Source of the DNA: RPQJ01 sp963823535
GTDB taxonomy: Bacteria > Pseudomonadota > Gammaproteobacteria > Steroidobacterales > Steroidobacteraceae
Direction of reading: 5' to 3'
Length of the DNA: 64,000 bases
NCBI GenBank assembly: GCA_963823535.1
Contig: CAWGLZ010000006.1
Coordinates: forward strand, 496,001 to 560,000
The position numbers and the translations under genes were made by a program. Under the pieces are notes generated by a model. It saw nothing but the letters and a program-made list of their open reading frames with translations. It made no database searches and was not told where the DNA came from. Below, in pieces: positions 36,183-44,557 of this stretch; within the stretch, counting starts at the first letter, position 1; every line of letters starts with the position of its first letter.

Positions 36183-36226
36183 TGCAATACCTAGTCCGAG
36201 GCGCGCAGTTCCCTTAGGATTGCAGG
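36183..36226. promoter_or_regulatory. Inverted repeat in front of the FixL-like kinase gene
   Basis: CTGCAAT and ATTGCAG are perfect inverted arms separated by 30 bases. The pairing extends inward to CCTAG/CTTAGG with one bulge. The repeat ends 24 bases before the kinase start codon. It could be an operator for a dimeric regulator such as the FixJ-like protein, or a leader hairpin. Confidence 0.4.
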
Positions 36227-36250
36227 GCTCGACCCAGGCCCGCACGCAGG

Positions 36251-37810
36251 ATGACGATCAGACACACGCAGGCACACCGCGGCCCCGCCGAAAGGCGCGC
36301 TCGATCCCGGCGGGAACTCGAGTTCCGGGCGGTGCTGGACGCGGCCGTGGACGCGATCATCGTCATCGACCACGAGGGCACCATCGAGGAGTTCAGCCGG
36401 GCGGCCACGCAGATCTTCGGCTACGAGGCCAGTGAGATCGTCGGCCAGAACGTCCGCGAGCTCATGCCTGAGCCGTACCGCGGCGAGCACGACGGCTACA
36501 TGCGGCGCTACCTGGAGGGTGGCAGCCCGAACGTCATCGGCGTCGGCCGGGAGGTCGTGGCGCGACGCAAGGACGGCAGCCTGTTCGCCTGCGACCTGGC
36601 CGTGGGCCAGGTGCGCGAAGTCGAGCCCCCCCGCTTCATCGGTTTCATTCGCGACATCACGGCCCGCAAGGAGTCGGATGAGAAGCTGCGTCGCAGCGAG
36701 GCGGAACTGCGGCTGGCCCAGGAGCTCGCCAACCTCGGCAACTACGTCATGCACCCGGTGCGCGGGAAACAGGACTACTTCTCGCCGCAGCTGCACCGCA
36801 TCCTGGGCATCCGGGAGGGCGATTTCACGATCGACCGCGCGGAGTTCCTCGACCGGTGGGTGCACGCGGCCGACCGCAAGCGGGTCGCCGACGCCTTCGT
36901 GAGAATGGATGCCGGCCAGGCACCGCTCGACATCGAATACCAGGTCGTGCTCCAGGACGGCACGGTCAAGCACCTGCACCACCTGGCCCAGGCCGTCCGC
37001 GACCCCGAGGGCCGCATCGTCAAGTACGTCGGCACGATCCACGACGTCACCGACCGCCGCCGCGCCGAGAGCGAGGCGCGCGTACTGCAGGAGCGCCTGA
37101 CGCACTTCAGCCGCCTCTCGACCATGGGCGAGATGGCCGCCGGCCTGGCACACGAGATCAACCAGCCGCTGTCGGCCATCGCGACCTATGCCCAGGCGTG
37201 CCAGCGGCTGATGCGCCTGCCGGAACCCGGGACGGAGGACGTGATCGCGGCACTCGAGCAGATCAACGCGCAGGCGCTGCGGGCCGGCGAGGTGATCCGT
37301 CGCCTCAGGAACTTCGTCAAGAACCGGGAGGTCAAGCGCGAGCCGGTGGACTGCACGCGCCTGCTGGAGGACCTGCGCACGCTCGCCGACACCGACGCAC
37401 GCCTGCACAACATCCGCCTGCGCCTGGACTGCCAGGACGCCCTCCCCACCGTGTACGCGGACCCGATCCAGTTGCAGCAGGTCGTCCTCAACCTCGTGCG
37501 CAATGCGATCGACGCCATGACGGACGTGACCGAGGAACGGCGCGAGGTCCTCCTGTCCAGCCGGCGGACCGAGGATGAAGAGGTCGAGATCACGGTGGCG
37601 GACCACGGCACGGGCCTCGCCCCCGAGGCCACGGAGCACCTGTTCAATCCGTTCTTCACGACCAAGGCCAGCGGCACGGGCCTCGGACTGGCCATCAGTC
37701 GCTCGATCGTGCGGGCTCACGGTGGCCGGCTGTGGCACACTCCCAACGATGATTGCGGCGTACGGTTTCACTTCACGCTGCCGGTATCGCCGGCGGTGAC
37801 GGGAGATTGA
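36251..37810 (+). CDS. FixL-like sensor histidine kinase with two PAS domains, lacking the haem histidine
   Basis: This is a 519-residue cytoplasmic kinase without membrane helices. PAS1 spans about 22-140 and closely follows FixL (RYLEGGSPNVIGVGREV, RRKDGSLF). In FixL the haem-ligating His sits in the equivalent of SPNVIG; here that position is Asn94, so haem binding as in FixL is unlikely. PAS2 is about 150-270. HisKA has GLAHEINQPLSAIA with His301, and the ATPase domain ends with GTGLGLAISRSIVRAHGG. It should phosphorylate the FixJ-like regulator that begins seven bases later. Beside the cbb3 genes, a redox or oxygen-linked signal is plausible. Confidence 0.93.
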   Translation: MTIRHTQAHRGPAERRARSRRELEFRAVLDAAVDAIIVIDHEGTIEEFSRAATQIFGYEASEIVGQNVRELMPEPYRGEHDGYMRRYLEGGSPNVIGVGREVVARRKDGSLFACDLAVGQVREVEPPRFIGFIRDITARKESDEKLRRSEAELRLAQELANLGNYVMHPVRGKQDYFSPQLHRILGIREGDFTIDRAEFLDRWVHAADRKRVADAFVRMDAGQAPLDIEYQVVLQDGTVKHLHHLAQAVRDPEGRIVKYVGTIHDVTDRRRAESEARVLQERLTHFSRLSTMGEMAAGLAHEINQPLSAIATYAQACQRLMRLPEPGTEDVIAALEQINAQALRAGEVIRRLRNFVKNREVKREPVDCTRLLEDLRTLADTDARLHNIRLRLDCQDALPTVYADPIQLQQVVLNLVRNAIDAMTDVTEERREVLLSSRRTEDEEVEITVADHGTGLAPEATEHLFNPFFTTKASGTGLGLAISRSIVRAHGGRLWHTPNDDCGVRFHFTLPVSPAVTGD

Positions 37811-37816
37811 CGAGTG

Positions 37817-38437
37817 ATGAAGGAACAGAAGCCCACCGTATTCGTGGTGGACGACGATGCGGCGGTGCGCGACTCTCTGCGGCTGCTGCTCAAGTCGGTG
37901 GGACTGCCGGTCGAGGTATTCGAGTCCGGGCAGGACTTCCTCGATGCCGAACGCGACGACCGCCCCGGCTGCCTGGTGCTCGACATCCGCATGCCCGGCA
38001 TGAGCGGCCTCGAACTGCAGGTCAAGCTGAACGAACGTCACTCGATCCTGCCGATCATCTTCATCACCGGACACGGCGACGTGCCGATGGCCGTCGAGGC
38101 CATGCAGGCCGGCGCAGTCGACTTCATCCAGAAGCCGTTCCGCGACCAGGACCTGCTCGACCGCATCAACCAGGCGCTCGACAAGGATGCCGGCAGCCGG
38201 CGCATGCTCGCGGAGCGCAACATGATCCGCAAGCGCCTCGACTCGCTGACACCGCGCGAGCGCGAAGTGCTCGACCTGGTCGTCGCGGGGAAGGCCAACA
38301 AGGTGATCGCCGGCGACCTCAATCTCAGCCAGCGCACCGTGGAGATCCACCGCGCGCGCGTGATGGAGAAGATGGAAGCGCACTCACTCGCGCACCTCGT
38401 GCGCATGGTGCTCGAGGTCGAACGCCCCGAGGCGTGA
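37817..38437 (+). CDS. FixJ-family response regulator
   Basis: This 206-residue regulator has a receiver domain with phospho-Asp56 (LVLDIRMPGMSG), ITGHGDVP and Lys106 (FIQKPF). A LuxR-type helix-turn-helix follows (LTPREREVLDLVVAGKANKVIA, LSQRTVEIHRARVMEKM). It is the output partner of the upstream kinase. The ATG at 37817 is used; a GTG lies one codon earlier. Targets could include ccoN or its own operon. Confidence 0.94.
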   Translation: MKEQKPTVFVVDDDAAVRDSLRLLLKSVGLPVEVFESGQDFLDAERDDRPGCLVLDIRMPGMSGLELQVKLNERHSILPIIFITGHGDVPMAVEAMQAGAVDFIQKPFRDQDLLDRINQALDKDAGSRRMLAERNMIRKRLDSLTPREREVLDLVVAGKANKVIAGDLNLSQRTVEIHRARVMEKMEAHSLAHLVRMVLEVERPEA

Positions 38438-38656
38438 ATCGCGTGCGTGCGGCCGCAGCGCTGCACGGGCCGCTCTACTGCAGCGCAGCACGATCCCGGC
38501 GATTCGCTGCAGTTTAGGTATAAATCACGATTCTCCGGCTTTTTGGCGCCGGGAACACTGCGCTGCATGCGACCACAGACCGCAGCGCGGCTCACCGCAC
38601 ACGATCCTCCCTGCGGCCTGCACTGAACCGGCTTGGCCTGTGGTCGCGCCAACAAC

Positions 38657-39064
38657 ATGCAGAACACTTCAGCCCAGCAGGATGCTCCTCCCATAGTCGG
38701 AGTCATCGATCCAGATCCGGTCGCCCGCACCGGACTGCGCACGCTGCTGCACGGGCTCGGCATCGACGTGTCCACGTTCGAGAGCGCGGAGAGCTACCTG
38801 CTCGCCGCCAATGGCCGTCACTTCGGCTGCCTGATCGTGGACCTGCTGCTGCCCGGCATGTCCGGCCTGGAGTTGCTGCGGCGGCTGCGAAGCGCCGGGA
38901 ACGACGTTCCGGTGATCCTGCTCGCGGACGAGTCCGACGTCCCCACGGCAGTGGCGGCCATGCGCGAGGGCGCGACGGACTTCATCGAGAAGCCCTACGT
39001 GGACGTCGCCATCCTCAAGCAGGTGCAGAAGCTGCTGCGGGCGCCGCCGTCCACGCACGCCTGA
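38657..39064 (+). CDS. Stand-alone FixJ-like receiver domain
   Basis: This 135-residue protein is a receiver with no output domain. It keeps the acidic pocket (VIDPDP), phospho-Asp62 (IVDLLLPGMSG) and Lys112 (FIEKPY). The conserved switch Thr/Ser is replaced by Ala90 (ILLADESD, compared with FITGHGD in the FixJ neighbour). It could act as a phosphate sink or as a FixT-like modulator of the upstream kinase. A TATAAA at 38519-38524 may be its -10, leaving a leader of about 125 bases. Codon pattern and GC match the neighbours. Confidence 0.85.
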   Translation: MQNTSAQQDAPPIVGVIDPDPVARTGLRTLLHGLGIDVSTFESAESYLLAANGRHFGCLIVDLLLPGMSGLELLRRLRSAGNDVPVILLADESDVPTAVAAMREGATDFIEKPYVDVAILKQVQKLLRAPPSTHA

Positions 39065-39065
39065 C

Positions 39066-40085
39066 GTGACCGGCCTGCAGAGCTGGCGGGAGGAAAAGCA
39101 GTCGGCGTGGCTGTACCGCTCGCTCGCGGACTGCGAGCCCGATCCACGCGTTGCGGAACTGTTCCGCGCCCTGGCCACCGCGGCGGATCGACAGGCCGGA
39201 ACCTGGGCGGCCGGCGCCGCGATGCCCCGCTTCGTGCCGCCGGCGCGAGTGCGCATCGCCGCCGCACTGGCGCGCGTGCTGGGTCCGCGCCGGGTGAAGC
39301 CGATGCTGGCCGCGCTCAAGGTACGCGGACTCTCGGTCTACGACTCACGCTCCGCTCCCGGGCACCTGATGCCCCAGTCGGTGTCGGAGGTGGGCCGGCG
39401 GCACAAGGGTCACGGCGGCAGCAACCTGCGCGCGGCGGTGTTCGGCGTCAACGACGGACTCGTCTCCAATACGAGCCTGATCATGGGGGTGGCGGGGGCC
39501 AGCGCCGGCGTCGACTTCGTCGTCACCAGCGGCGTCGCGGGCCTGCTGGCGGGGGCGTTGTCCATGGCCGCGGGCGAGTACGTGTCCGTCCGCTCGCAGC
39601 GCGAGATGTTCGAGTACCAGATCGGACTCGAACGCGACGAACTGGACGAGTATCCGGAGGAGGAAGCCGAGGAACTCGCGCTGATCTATGCCGCGCGCGG
39701 CATGGAGATCGACGAAGCCCGGCGCATTACCCGGGAACTGGTGAAGAACCCCGACGCAGCGCTCGACGCACTCGCGCGCGAGGAACTCGGCCTCAATCCG
39801 GACGACCTCGGTTCGCCCTGGGGTGCGGCGACGTTCTCCTTCCTGGCCTTCGCCGCGGGCGCCGCTCTGCCGCTACTGCCGTTCCTCGCCGGCCTGCCGC
39901 TCGAGCGCGCCATTCTCATCGCGGCTGGCATCGCGGGCATCGCGCTGTTCGGCGTCGGCGCGGCGTTGAGCCTGTTCACCGGCCGCAACGCACTGCCCGG
40001 CGGACTGCGCATGATGCTGATCGGCGGCGGCGCCGGCGTGGTGACCTGGCTGATTGGCCGCCTGCTCGGCGCGGCGCTCGGCTGA
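39066..40085 (+). CDS. VIT1/CCC1-family metal transporter with N-terminal ferritin-like domain
   Basis: This 339-residue protein has a helical region (residues 1-110) with the SLADCEPDPRVAELFRALA pattern of rubrerythrin/ferritin-like domains, although several metal ligands look lost. The VIT1/CCC1 membrane domain follows with FGVNDGLVSNTSLIMGVAGA and AGALSMAAGEYVSVRSQRE, a cytosolic helical metal-binding segment rich in E, and three C-terminal helices. It likely moves Fe2+ or Mn2+ out of the cytoplasm. It starts at GTG 39066, immediately after the receiver gene. Its TGA abuts the convergent cbpM stop (TGATCA). Confidence 0.9.
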   Translation: MTGLQSWREEKQSAWLYRSLADCEPDPRVAELFRALATAADRQAGTWAAGAAMPRFVPPARVRIAAALARVLGPRRVKPMLAALKVRGLSVYDSRSAPGHLMPQSVSEVGRRHKGHGGSNLRAAVFGVNDGLVSNTSLIMGVAGASAGVDFVVTSGVAGLLAGALSMAAGEYVSVRSQREMFEYQIGLERDELDEYPEEEAEELALIYAARGMEIDEARRITRELVKNPDAALDALAREELGLNPDDLGSPWGAATFSFLAFAAGAALPLLPFLAGLPLERAILIAAGIAGIALFGVGAALSLFTGRNALPGGLRMMLIGGGAGVVTWLIGRLLGAALG

Positions 40086-40409
40086 TCACTCGTCGAGCAG
40101 GCGCTCGAGCTGCCTGAGGCGGCGCTCGAGCATGCGGCGCTCCTCGACCAGGTCGAGGATCACGGCAGCCCCCTCGAGGTTGACCCCCAGGTCGCTCACC
40201 AGGCGCACGATCATTCGCGCCCGCGCGAGATCGTCGGCCGGGAACGACCACGCCTCGGGGCTCGTGCCGCGCGGCTCGAGCACGCCGGCCTCGACGAGAT
40301 CCACGACCCAGGTGCGTTCGACGTGCAGCCAGGCGCAGAAGTCGCGCACCGTGATCCAGGCCGACTCGTCGAGCGGCTGGCCTTCGAAGATGCGTTCGAT
40401 CGAAGTCAT
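40086..40409 (-). CDS. cbpM: Chaperone modulator CbpM
   Basis: This 107-residue MerR-like protein has ITVRDFCAWLHVERTWVVDLVEAGVLEPRG and a C-terminal coiled helix (LVEERRMLERRLRQLERLL), matching CbpM, the inhibitor of the DnaJ homologue CbpA. It lies 10 bases downstream of cbpA. Confidence 0.93.
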   Translation of the reverse strand: MTSIERIFEGQPLDESAWITVRDFCAWLHVERTWVVDLVEAGVLEPRGTSPEAWSFPADDLARARMIVRLVSDLGVNLEGAAVILDLVEERRMLERRLRQLERLLDE

Positions 40410-40419
40410 CGCGACGCCC

Positions 40420-41373
40420 TCATCGCCCGAGCTCCGCTCGTGGATCGAACGGCACGTCGCGCTTCATCTCCTCAAACAGTTCGCGTGCGCGTGGTGAATC
40501 CGGCGGCAGAACGATCTTGAGCAGCACGAACTGGTCGCCGGGTTCGGGCCCCGGCAGGCCGCGTCCCCGCAGGCGGAGCTTCTGCCCCCCGCGGGCGCCG
40601 CTCGGCAGCTTCATTTCCACGGCACCGCCCAGCGTCGGTACCGAGACCGTTTCACCGAGCGCGGCCTCCCAGGGTGCGATGGGCAGGGTGAGCGTCACGT
40701 CGCGGCCGTCCACCTTGAAGAGCCGGTGCGGCCGGAAGTTGACTTCGAGGAACAGGTCGCCGGACGGTCCGCCCCCGAGCCCGGGACTGCCCTGTCCGGC
40801 GAGGCGGATCTGCTGGCCTTCGGTCACGCCCGCGGGGATCGAGACCCGCAGGGTGCGCGGCTTGACGACGACGTGCCCGTCCGCAGTCATCTCCGGCGTG
40901 CGCAGCTCGATGGTCCGGGTGCTGCCCCGGAACGCGTCCTCGAGGTCCACGTCCACGCGCGCGACGTGGTCCTGGCCGGCCGCCGCAAAGCCGCGGCCGG
41001 CGCGGGGGCCGCCCTGCGCGCGACCGAAAGGGCTGCGCGAGCCGAACAGCTCGGAGAAGAAGTCGCTGAACTCTGCAGGACCTTCGTCCGGCCGCCCACG
41101 CGAGAACTCGAAGCCCTTGCCCCAGTCCGGGGGTGGTCGGAAGTCCTGGCCGGGACGCCAGTCGGGGCCGAGCTGGTCGTAGGCCGCGCGCTTCTCGGGA
41201 TCCCGGAGGACTTCGTTCGCCTCCTGGAGTTCCTTGAACTTCTCCTCGGCGTCTTCTTCCTTGCTGACGTCGGGGTGAAACTTGCGGGCGAGCTTGCGGT
41301 ACGCGCGCTTGATCTCGTCCTGGCTCGCCGTGCGAGGGACGCCCATGACCTTGTAGTAATCCTTGTAGCGCAT
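40420..41373 (-). CDS. cbpA: Curved-DNA-binding DnaJ-class co-chaperone CbpA
   Basis: This 317-residue protein has a J domain (residues 1-70, HPD motif in RKFHPDVSKE), a G/F-rich linker and two C-terminal beta-barrel domains (IPAGVTEGQQIRLAGQGSPG, LPSGARGGQKLRLRGRGLPG) without a zinc finger. CbpA cooperates with DnaK and binds curved DNA. It is followed by its inhibitor gene cbpM. Confidence 0.95.
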   Translation of the reverse strand: MRYKDYYKVMGVPRTASQDEIKRAYRKLARKFHPDVSKEEDAEEKFKELQEANEVLRDPEKRAAYDQLGPDWRPGQDFRPPPDWGKGFEFSRGRPDEGPAEFSDFFSELFGSRSPFGRAQGGPRAGRGFAAAGQDHVARVDVDLEDAFRGSTRTIELRTPEMTADGHVVVKPRTLRVSIPAGVTEGQQIRLAGQGSPGLGGGPSGDLFLEVNFRPHRLFKVDGRDVTLTLPIAPWEAALGETVSVPTLGGAVEMKLPSGARGGQKLRLRGRGLPGPEPGDQFVLLKIVLPPDSPRARELFEEMKRDVPFDPRAELGR

Positions 41374-41530
41374 GCCGGTACTCTAGCCCCGTGAACGCAG
41401 ACTCGCCCAGTCCGGGAATCCCATAGATGGTGGCGGTCCGGTCAACCGGCAAGGGGTGGCCCGCACTTGAGCTGGCGCGTATTGCCCCCATCCAGCGTAG
41501 CCATCGATGCCGTTTGCCACCGGAGCCGCC

Positions 41531-41968
41531 ATGAGCGAAAAACGCCGGATCGTCTGCCAGCATTGCGAGGGACTCGTCGGCGTGCCGGCCGAGCGGATGG
41601 GCGACGACCCGCGCTGCCCGAAGTGCCACACGCCGCTGTTCGACGGGCATCCCGTCGCGCTCACCGGCAGCAGCTTCGACCAGCACGTGGCCAGGAGCGA
41701 CGTGCCGGTCGTGGTGGATTTCTGGGCGCCGTGGTGCGGCCCCTGCCGGATGATGGCGCCCGCTTTCGAGGAGGCCGCCCGGCGCATCGAGCCCGCCGCG
41801 CGCTTCGCCAAGCTCAACACGGACGAGGCGCAGGACATCGCCGCCCGCTACGGGATCCGCAGCATCCCCACGCTGATCGTCTTCCGGCGCGGCCAGGAGG
41901 TCGCGCGCCAGCCGGGCGCCATGGGCACGGATGCGCTCGCGCGCTGGGTGTCCGCGTCGCTCGGCTGA
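41531..41968 (+). CDS. trxC: Thioredoxin 2 (TrxC)
   Basis: This 145-residue protein has an N-terminal zinc-binding region with two CxxC motifs (CQHCEG, CPKCHTP) and a thioredoxin domain with WAPWCGPCRM and the cis-Pro loop SIPTLI. TrxC is a cytoplasmic oxidative-stress thioredoxin. The ATG at 41531 has GGAG seven bases upstream; the earlier ATG at 41507 would add eight unlikely residues. Confidence 0.95.
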   Translation: MSEKRRIVCQHCEGLVGVPAERMGDDPRCPKCHTPLFDGHPVALTGSSFDQHVARSDVPVVVDFWAPWCGPCRMMAPAFEEAARRIEPAARFAKLNTDEAQDIAARYGIRSIPTLIVFRRGQEVARQPGAMGTDALARWVSASLG

Positions 41969-41978
41969 CGGCGTTCCG

Positions 41979-42179
41979 TCAGGCCCGCTTCATCGGACAG
42001 GTGTTGAGCCCCAGCACCGTATAGAGGGGGCAGAAGCTGAAGATCCCGGTGAACAGCGGCACCAGGCCGACGAGCGCCCAGTAGCGGGCATTGCCCTCGA
42101 GCACGAAGAACAGCGCGAGCACGGCGATCCCCACCACGATGCGCAGGGTTCGATCGATTCCACCGACGTTTGCAGCCAT
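41979..42179 (-). CDS. DUF2892 (YgaP-like) inner-membrane protein
   Basis: This 66-residue protein begins MAANVGGIDRTLRIVVGIAV and has two hydrophobic segments around FVLEGNARYWALVGLVPLFTG. It ends with the conserved FCPLYTVLGLNTCP motif, whose two cysteines are typical of DUF2892 and of the YgaP membrane domain. AAGGGGAC lies upstream of the start. Members often accompany rhodaneses; none is here. A Crp/Fnr regulator is encoded just upstream in the same direction. Confidence 0.9.
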   Translation of the reverse strand: MAANVGGIDRTLRIVVGIAVLALFFVLEGNARYWALVGLVPLFTGIFSFCPLYTVLGLNTCPMKRA

Positions 42180-42289
42180 GACTGAGTCCCCTTGGTTGAT
42201 CCTGTCCCGGGCCGGCCCGACGGGCTCGACCATGGACGACATGCTAGGACCGGTGTGCGTGGGACGTCAGTAACCTAGGTCACCGAGGC

Positions 42290-42964
42290 TCAGGTTCCCT
42301 CGGCGACCCGACGCAGTGCGGGCGCGTCGACCACTTCGATGGAGCCGCGCCCGAGGATGACCCACCCCCGGTCGGCGAAGCTGCGCAGCAGCCGGGTCAC
42401 GATCTCCCGCACGCTGCCCACCTCGTCGGCCAGCTGCTGGTGGGTCATCGCCACGTGCCGGCCTCGCCCGAGCAGCGCACCCGCGACCCGACGATCGAGC
42501 CGGTGAAACGCCACCGCTTCGACGAGCGACATGAGTTCGGTCAGACGCTCGGCGAACAGCGCGAAGACATACTGTCGGAAGGGCGGATGGCACGCCACGA
42601 GCTCGTCGAACACGGGCTTCGGCAATACGACCAGCCGGGCGTCGTGATCCACCATGCCGGTCGCCGGGTAGTCGCGCTCGCCGACCAGGCAACTGCCCGT
42701 GAGCACGCAGCTTTCGCCCGGCGTGACCCGGTACAGCTGCAGTTCCCGGCCCCCGCCCTCCTTCGCGACGCGGATCGAGCCCTCGAGGACCAGCGGAAAC
42801 TGCCGGCACGGCGAACCCTCGCCGAAAAGCGGCGTTCCTGCCGGCAGTCGCACGGCCTGCGCCCGCCCGAGCACGGAGGCCATCGACGCGTCGCTGAGCC
42901 CGGCCAGCGCGGGATAGAGCTCGCGCAGTTCGCGGACCAGGGCGTCGTCTTCCAGCAGTGACAT
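42290..42964 (-). CDS. Crp/Fnr-family transcriptional regulator
   Basis: This 224-residue protein has a cyclic-nucleotide-binding-like beta-roll (residues 20-120; LPAGTPLFGEGSP, FPLVLEGSIRV), a long dimerisation helix and a winged helix. The recognition helix SVREIVTRLLR keeps the R-E-xxx-R residues that contact TGTGA in CRP. The cAMP-binding RSA signature is absent and there is no Fnr-type N-terminal cysteine cluster, so the effector is unknown. The frame is open far upstream; ATG 42964 (MSLLEDDALVREL) is the likely start. It is divergent from the isoaspartyl peptidase. Confidence 0.92.
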   Translation of the reverse strand: MSLLEDDALVRELRELYPALAGLSDASMASVLGRAQAVRLPAGTPLFGEGSPCRQFPLVLEGSIRVAKEGGGRELQLYRVTPGESCVLTGSCLVGERDYPATGMVDHDARLVVLPKPVFDELVACHPPFRQYVFALFAERLTELMSLVEAVAFHRLDRRVAGALLGRGRHVAMTHQQLADEVGSVREIVTRLLRSFADRGWVILGRGSIEVVDAPALRRVAEGT

Positions 42965-42979
42965 CGGGCACCGGCAGAG

Positions 42980-42994
42980 TGTCTCTGTGACAGA
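42980..42994. promoter_or_regulatory. Dyad in the divergent promoter of the Crp/Fnr gene
   Basis: Overlapping short inverted repeats TGTC-N5-GACA and TCTGTGACAGA lie 16 bases upstream of the regulator start codon and include one TGTGA half-site. This is a reasonable place for autoregulation, but the dyad is short. Confidence 0.35.
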
Positions 42995-43061
42995 TGATAA
43001 GCTGCCGGCCACCGACTGCGGCTGCATCAATAGCCGGGCAACGGCCAGAGGATTGAACCCC

Positions 43062-43973
43062 ATGCATGCGATTGCCGTCCACGGGGGCGCGGGCAAGCTT
43101 GCCCCGGCCGACCTCACCCCGGCGAACGAGCGCGCGTATCGCGCCGGGCTCGAGCACGCACTGCGCGCCGGGTTCGAGGTGCTCGACTCCGGCGGCCAGA
43201 GCCTCGACGCTGTGGTCGCCGCGGTGCAGGCGCTCGAGGAAGACCCGCTGTTCAACGCCGGTCGCGGGGCCGTGCTCGCCGCGAGTGGCGTGCACGAACT
43301 CGACGCCTCGGTGATGGACGGCCGGGACCTGCGTGCCGGTGCCGTGACTGGCGTCCGCCACGTGCGCAGTCCCGTCGAGCTCGCTCGATGGGTCATGGAA
43401 CGATCGCCGCACGTGATGCTGGCGGGCACCGGTGCCGAGGAATTCGCACTCGAGCAGGGCCTCAAGCCGGTGCCCAACAGCCACTTCGCCACCGAACGCA
43501 GGCGTCTCGAGCTCGAACGGATGCTCCATGGGGAGATCGAGGCGAGCCGGCAGTCGCTCATGGGGACGGTAGGAGCCGTGGCACTCGATGCGCACGGCAA
43601 TCTGGCGGCGGCGACGTCGACTGGCGGCATGACCGGCAAGAAGTGGGGCCGCGTCGGCGACTCGCCCATCATCGGTGCCGGGACGTATGCGGCCAACGAC
43701 TGCTGCGCGGTCTCGGCCACCGGACACGGCGAGTACTTCATCCGTGCGGCCGTGGCGCACGAGATCGCGGCGCTGATGCGCTACAAGGGGCTCGACGTGG
43801 CGGCCGCCGCGGACGAGGTGGTGATGCGGCAGCTGGTGGCCCTGGGCGGCTCGGGCGGTGTGATCGCCGTGGGTCGCGACGGGCGGATCGCGATGCCCTT
43901 CAATTCGGATGGCATGCTGCGCGGTGCGATGGATTCCCGCGGCCTGCTCGAGACAGGCCTGCTGAGGGACTGA
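43062..43973 (+). CDS. iaaA: Isoaspartyl peptidase / plant-type L-asparaginase
   Basis: This 303-residue Ntn-hydrolase precursor autocleaves before the nucleophile Thr169 in GTVGAVALD. The alpha-subunit motif AVHGGAGK, the NAGRGAVL loop, and STGGMTGKKWGRVGDSPIIGAGTYA are all present. It removes isoaspartyl dipeptides and asparagine in the cytoplasm. The ATG at 43062 is the family start (MHAIAVHGGAG); the frame extends 25 codons further upstream. Confidence 0.95.
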   Translation: MHAIAVHGGAGKLAPADLTPANERAYRAGLEHALRAGFEVLDSGGQSLDAVVAAVQALEEDPLFNAGRGAVLAASGVHELDASVMDGRDLRAGAVTGVRHVRSPVELARWVMERSPHVMLAGTGAEEFALEQGLKPVPNSHFATERRRLELERMLHGEIEASRQSLMGTVGAVALDAHGNLAAATSTGGMTGKKWGRVGDSPIIGAGTYAANDCCAVSATGHGEYFIRAAVAHEIAALMRYKGLDVAAAADEVVMRQLVALGGSGGVIAVGRDGRIAMPFNSDGMLRGAMDSRGLLETGLLRD

Positions 43974-43997
43974 CTGCGCGAGCGCGGCGTTCCTGCG

Positions 43998-44285
43998 TCA
44001 GCGCGACGGTGAAGGCGACAGGATCCGCAGCCTCGCCGTGTCGCTCGTGTCGACCTGGGCTGGCGGCGGCATGGGCCGCGCGGCTCGCTTCGCGCTGCGG
44101 TCCCGCGGTTGCTTGACTCTGGTCAGCCAGACTTCGTAAGGGTCCCAGCTTGCGCTCGCGACGGGCAGTGAACCTGCGCTGCTGATGGGCATCTCGGTCC
44201 GAGCGTTCGGCTCGACCGGGCCCTGATCCGGGGACGCTTCGCCCTCGCGCCGGTCGGCACGGTCGGATTTCCTGCGCAAGATCAT
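43998..44285 (-). CDS. Small conserved-looking hypothetical protein
   Basis: This 95-residue hydrophilic, disordered-looking protein has one conserved-looking block, SWDPYEVWLTRVKQPR, near its middle; the rest is rich in S, P, R and A. The ATG at 44285 is preceded by GGAG. I do not recognise a domain. It may be a small nucleic-acid or membrane-associated protein. It lies between the convergent peptidase gene and gshA on the same strand as gshA. Confidence 0.6.
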   Translation of the reverse strand: MILRRKSDRADRREGEASPDQGPVEPNARTEMPISSAGSLPVASASWDPYEVWLTRVKQPRDRSAKRAARPMPPPAQVDTSDTARLRILSPSPSR

Positions 44286-44557
44286 CTCCGTTTTCCCCTG
44301 TAATCGCGTCCTTCCAGAACGCTTGCCGTGCACTTGTCGCGCTTGCTCGTTCGAGGAGACTAGCGGCCCCTCGTGACGATCACATGACACACAGTGCACG
44401 AGCTTTGGATCATACCGCGGTATCTCCAGCACTTGAAAGATAAAGCGTGCTGCGGCGCAAAAGCACAGTGTGTTCTTCGCGGCGCCCGCTGCAGACGCTC
44501 GTTATGTCAAACGCAGGATCGCTCGATGAGCGCACTCCTGCGTACCGAGGCAGCAGC
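44286..44557. other. 272-base gap between gshA and the small hypothetical gene
   Basis: I see no convincing terminator, RNA gene or repeat here. It presumably holds the promoter of the small hypothetical gene and the 3' end of the gshA transcript. Confidence 0.4.
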
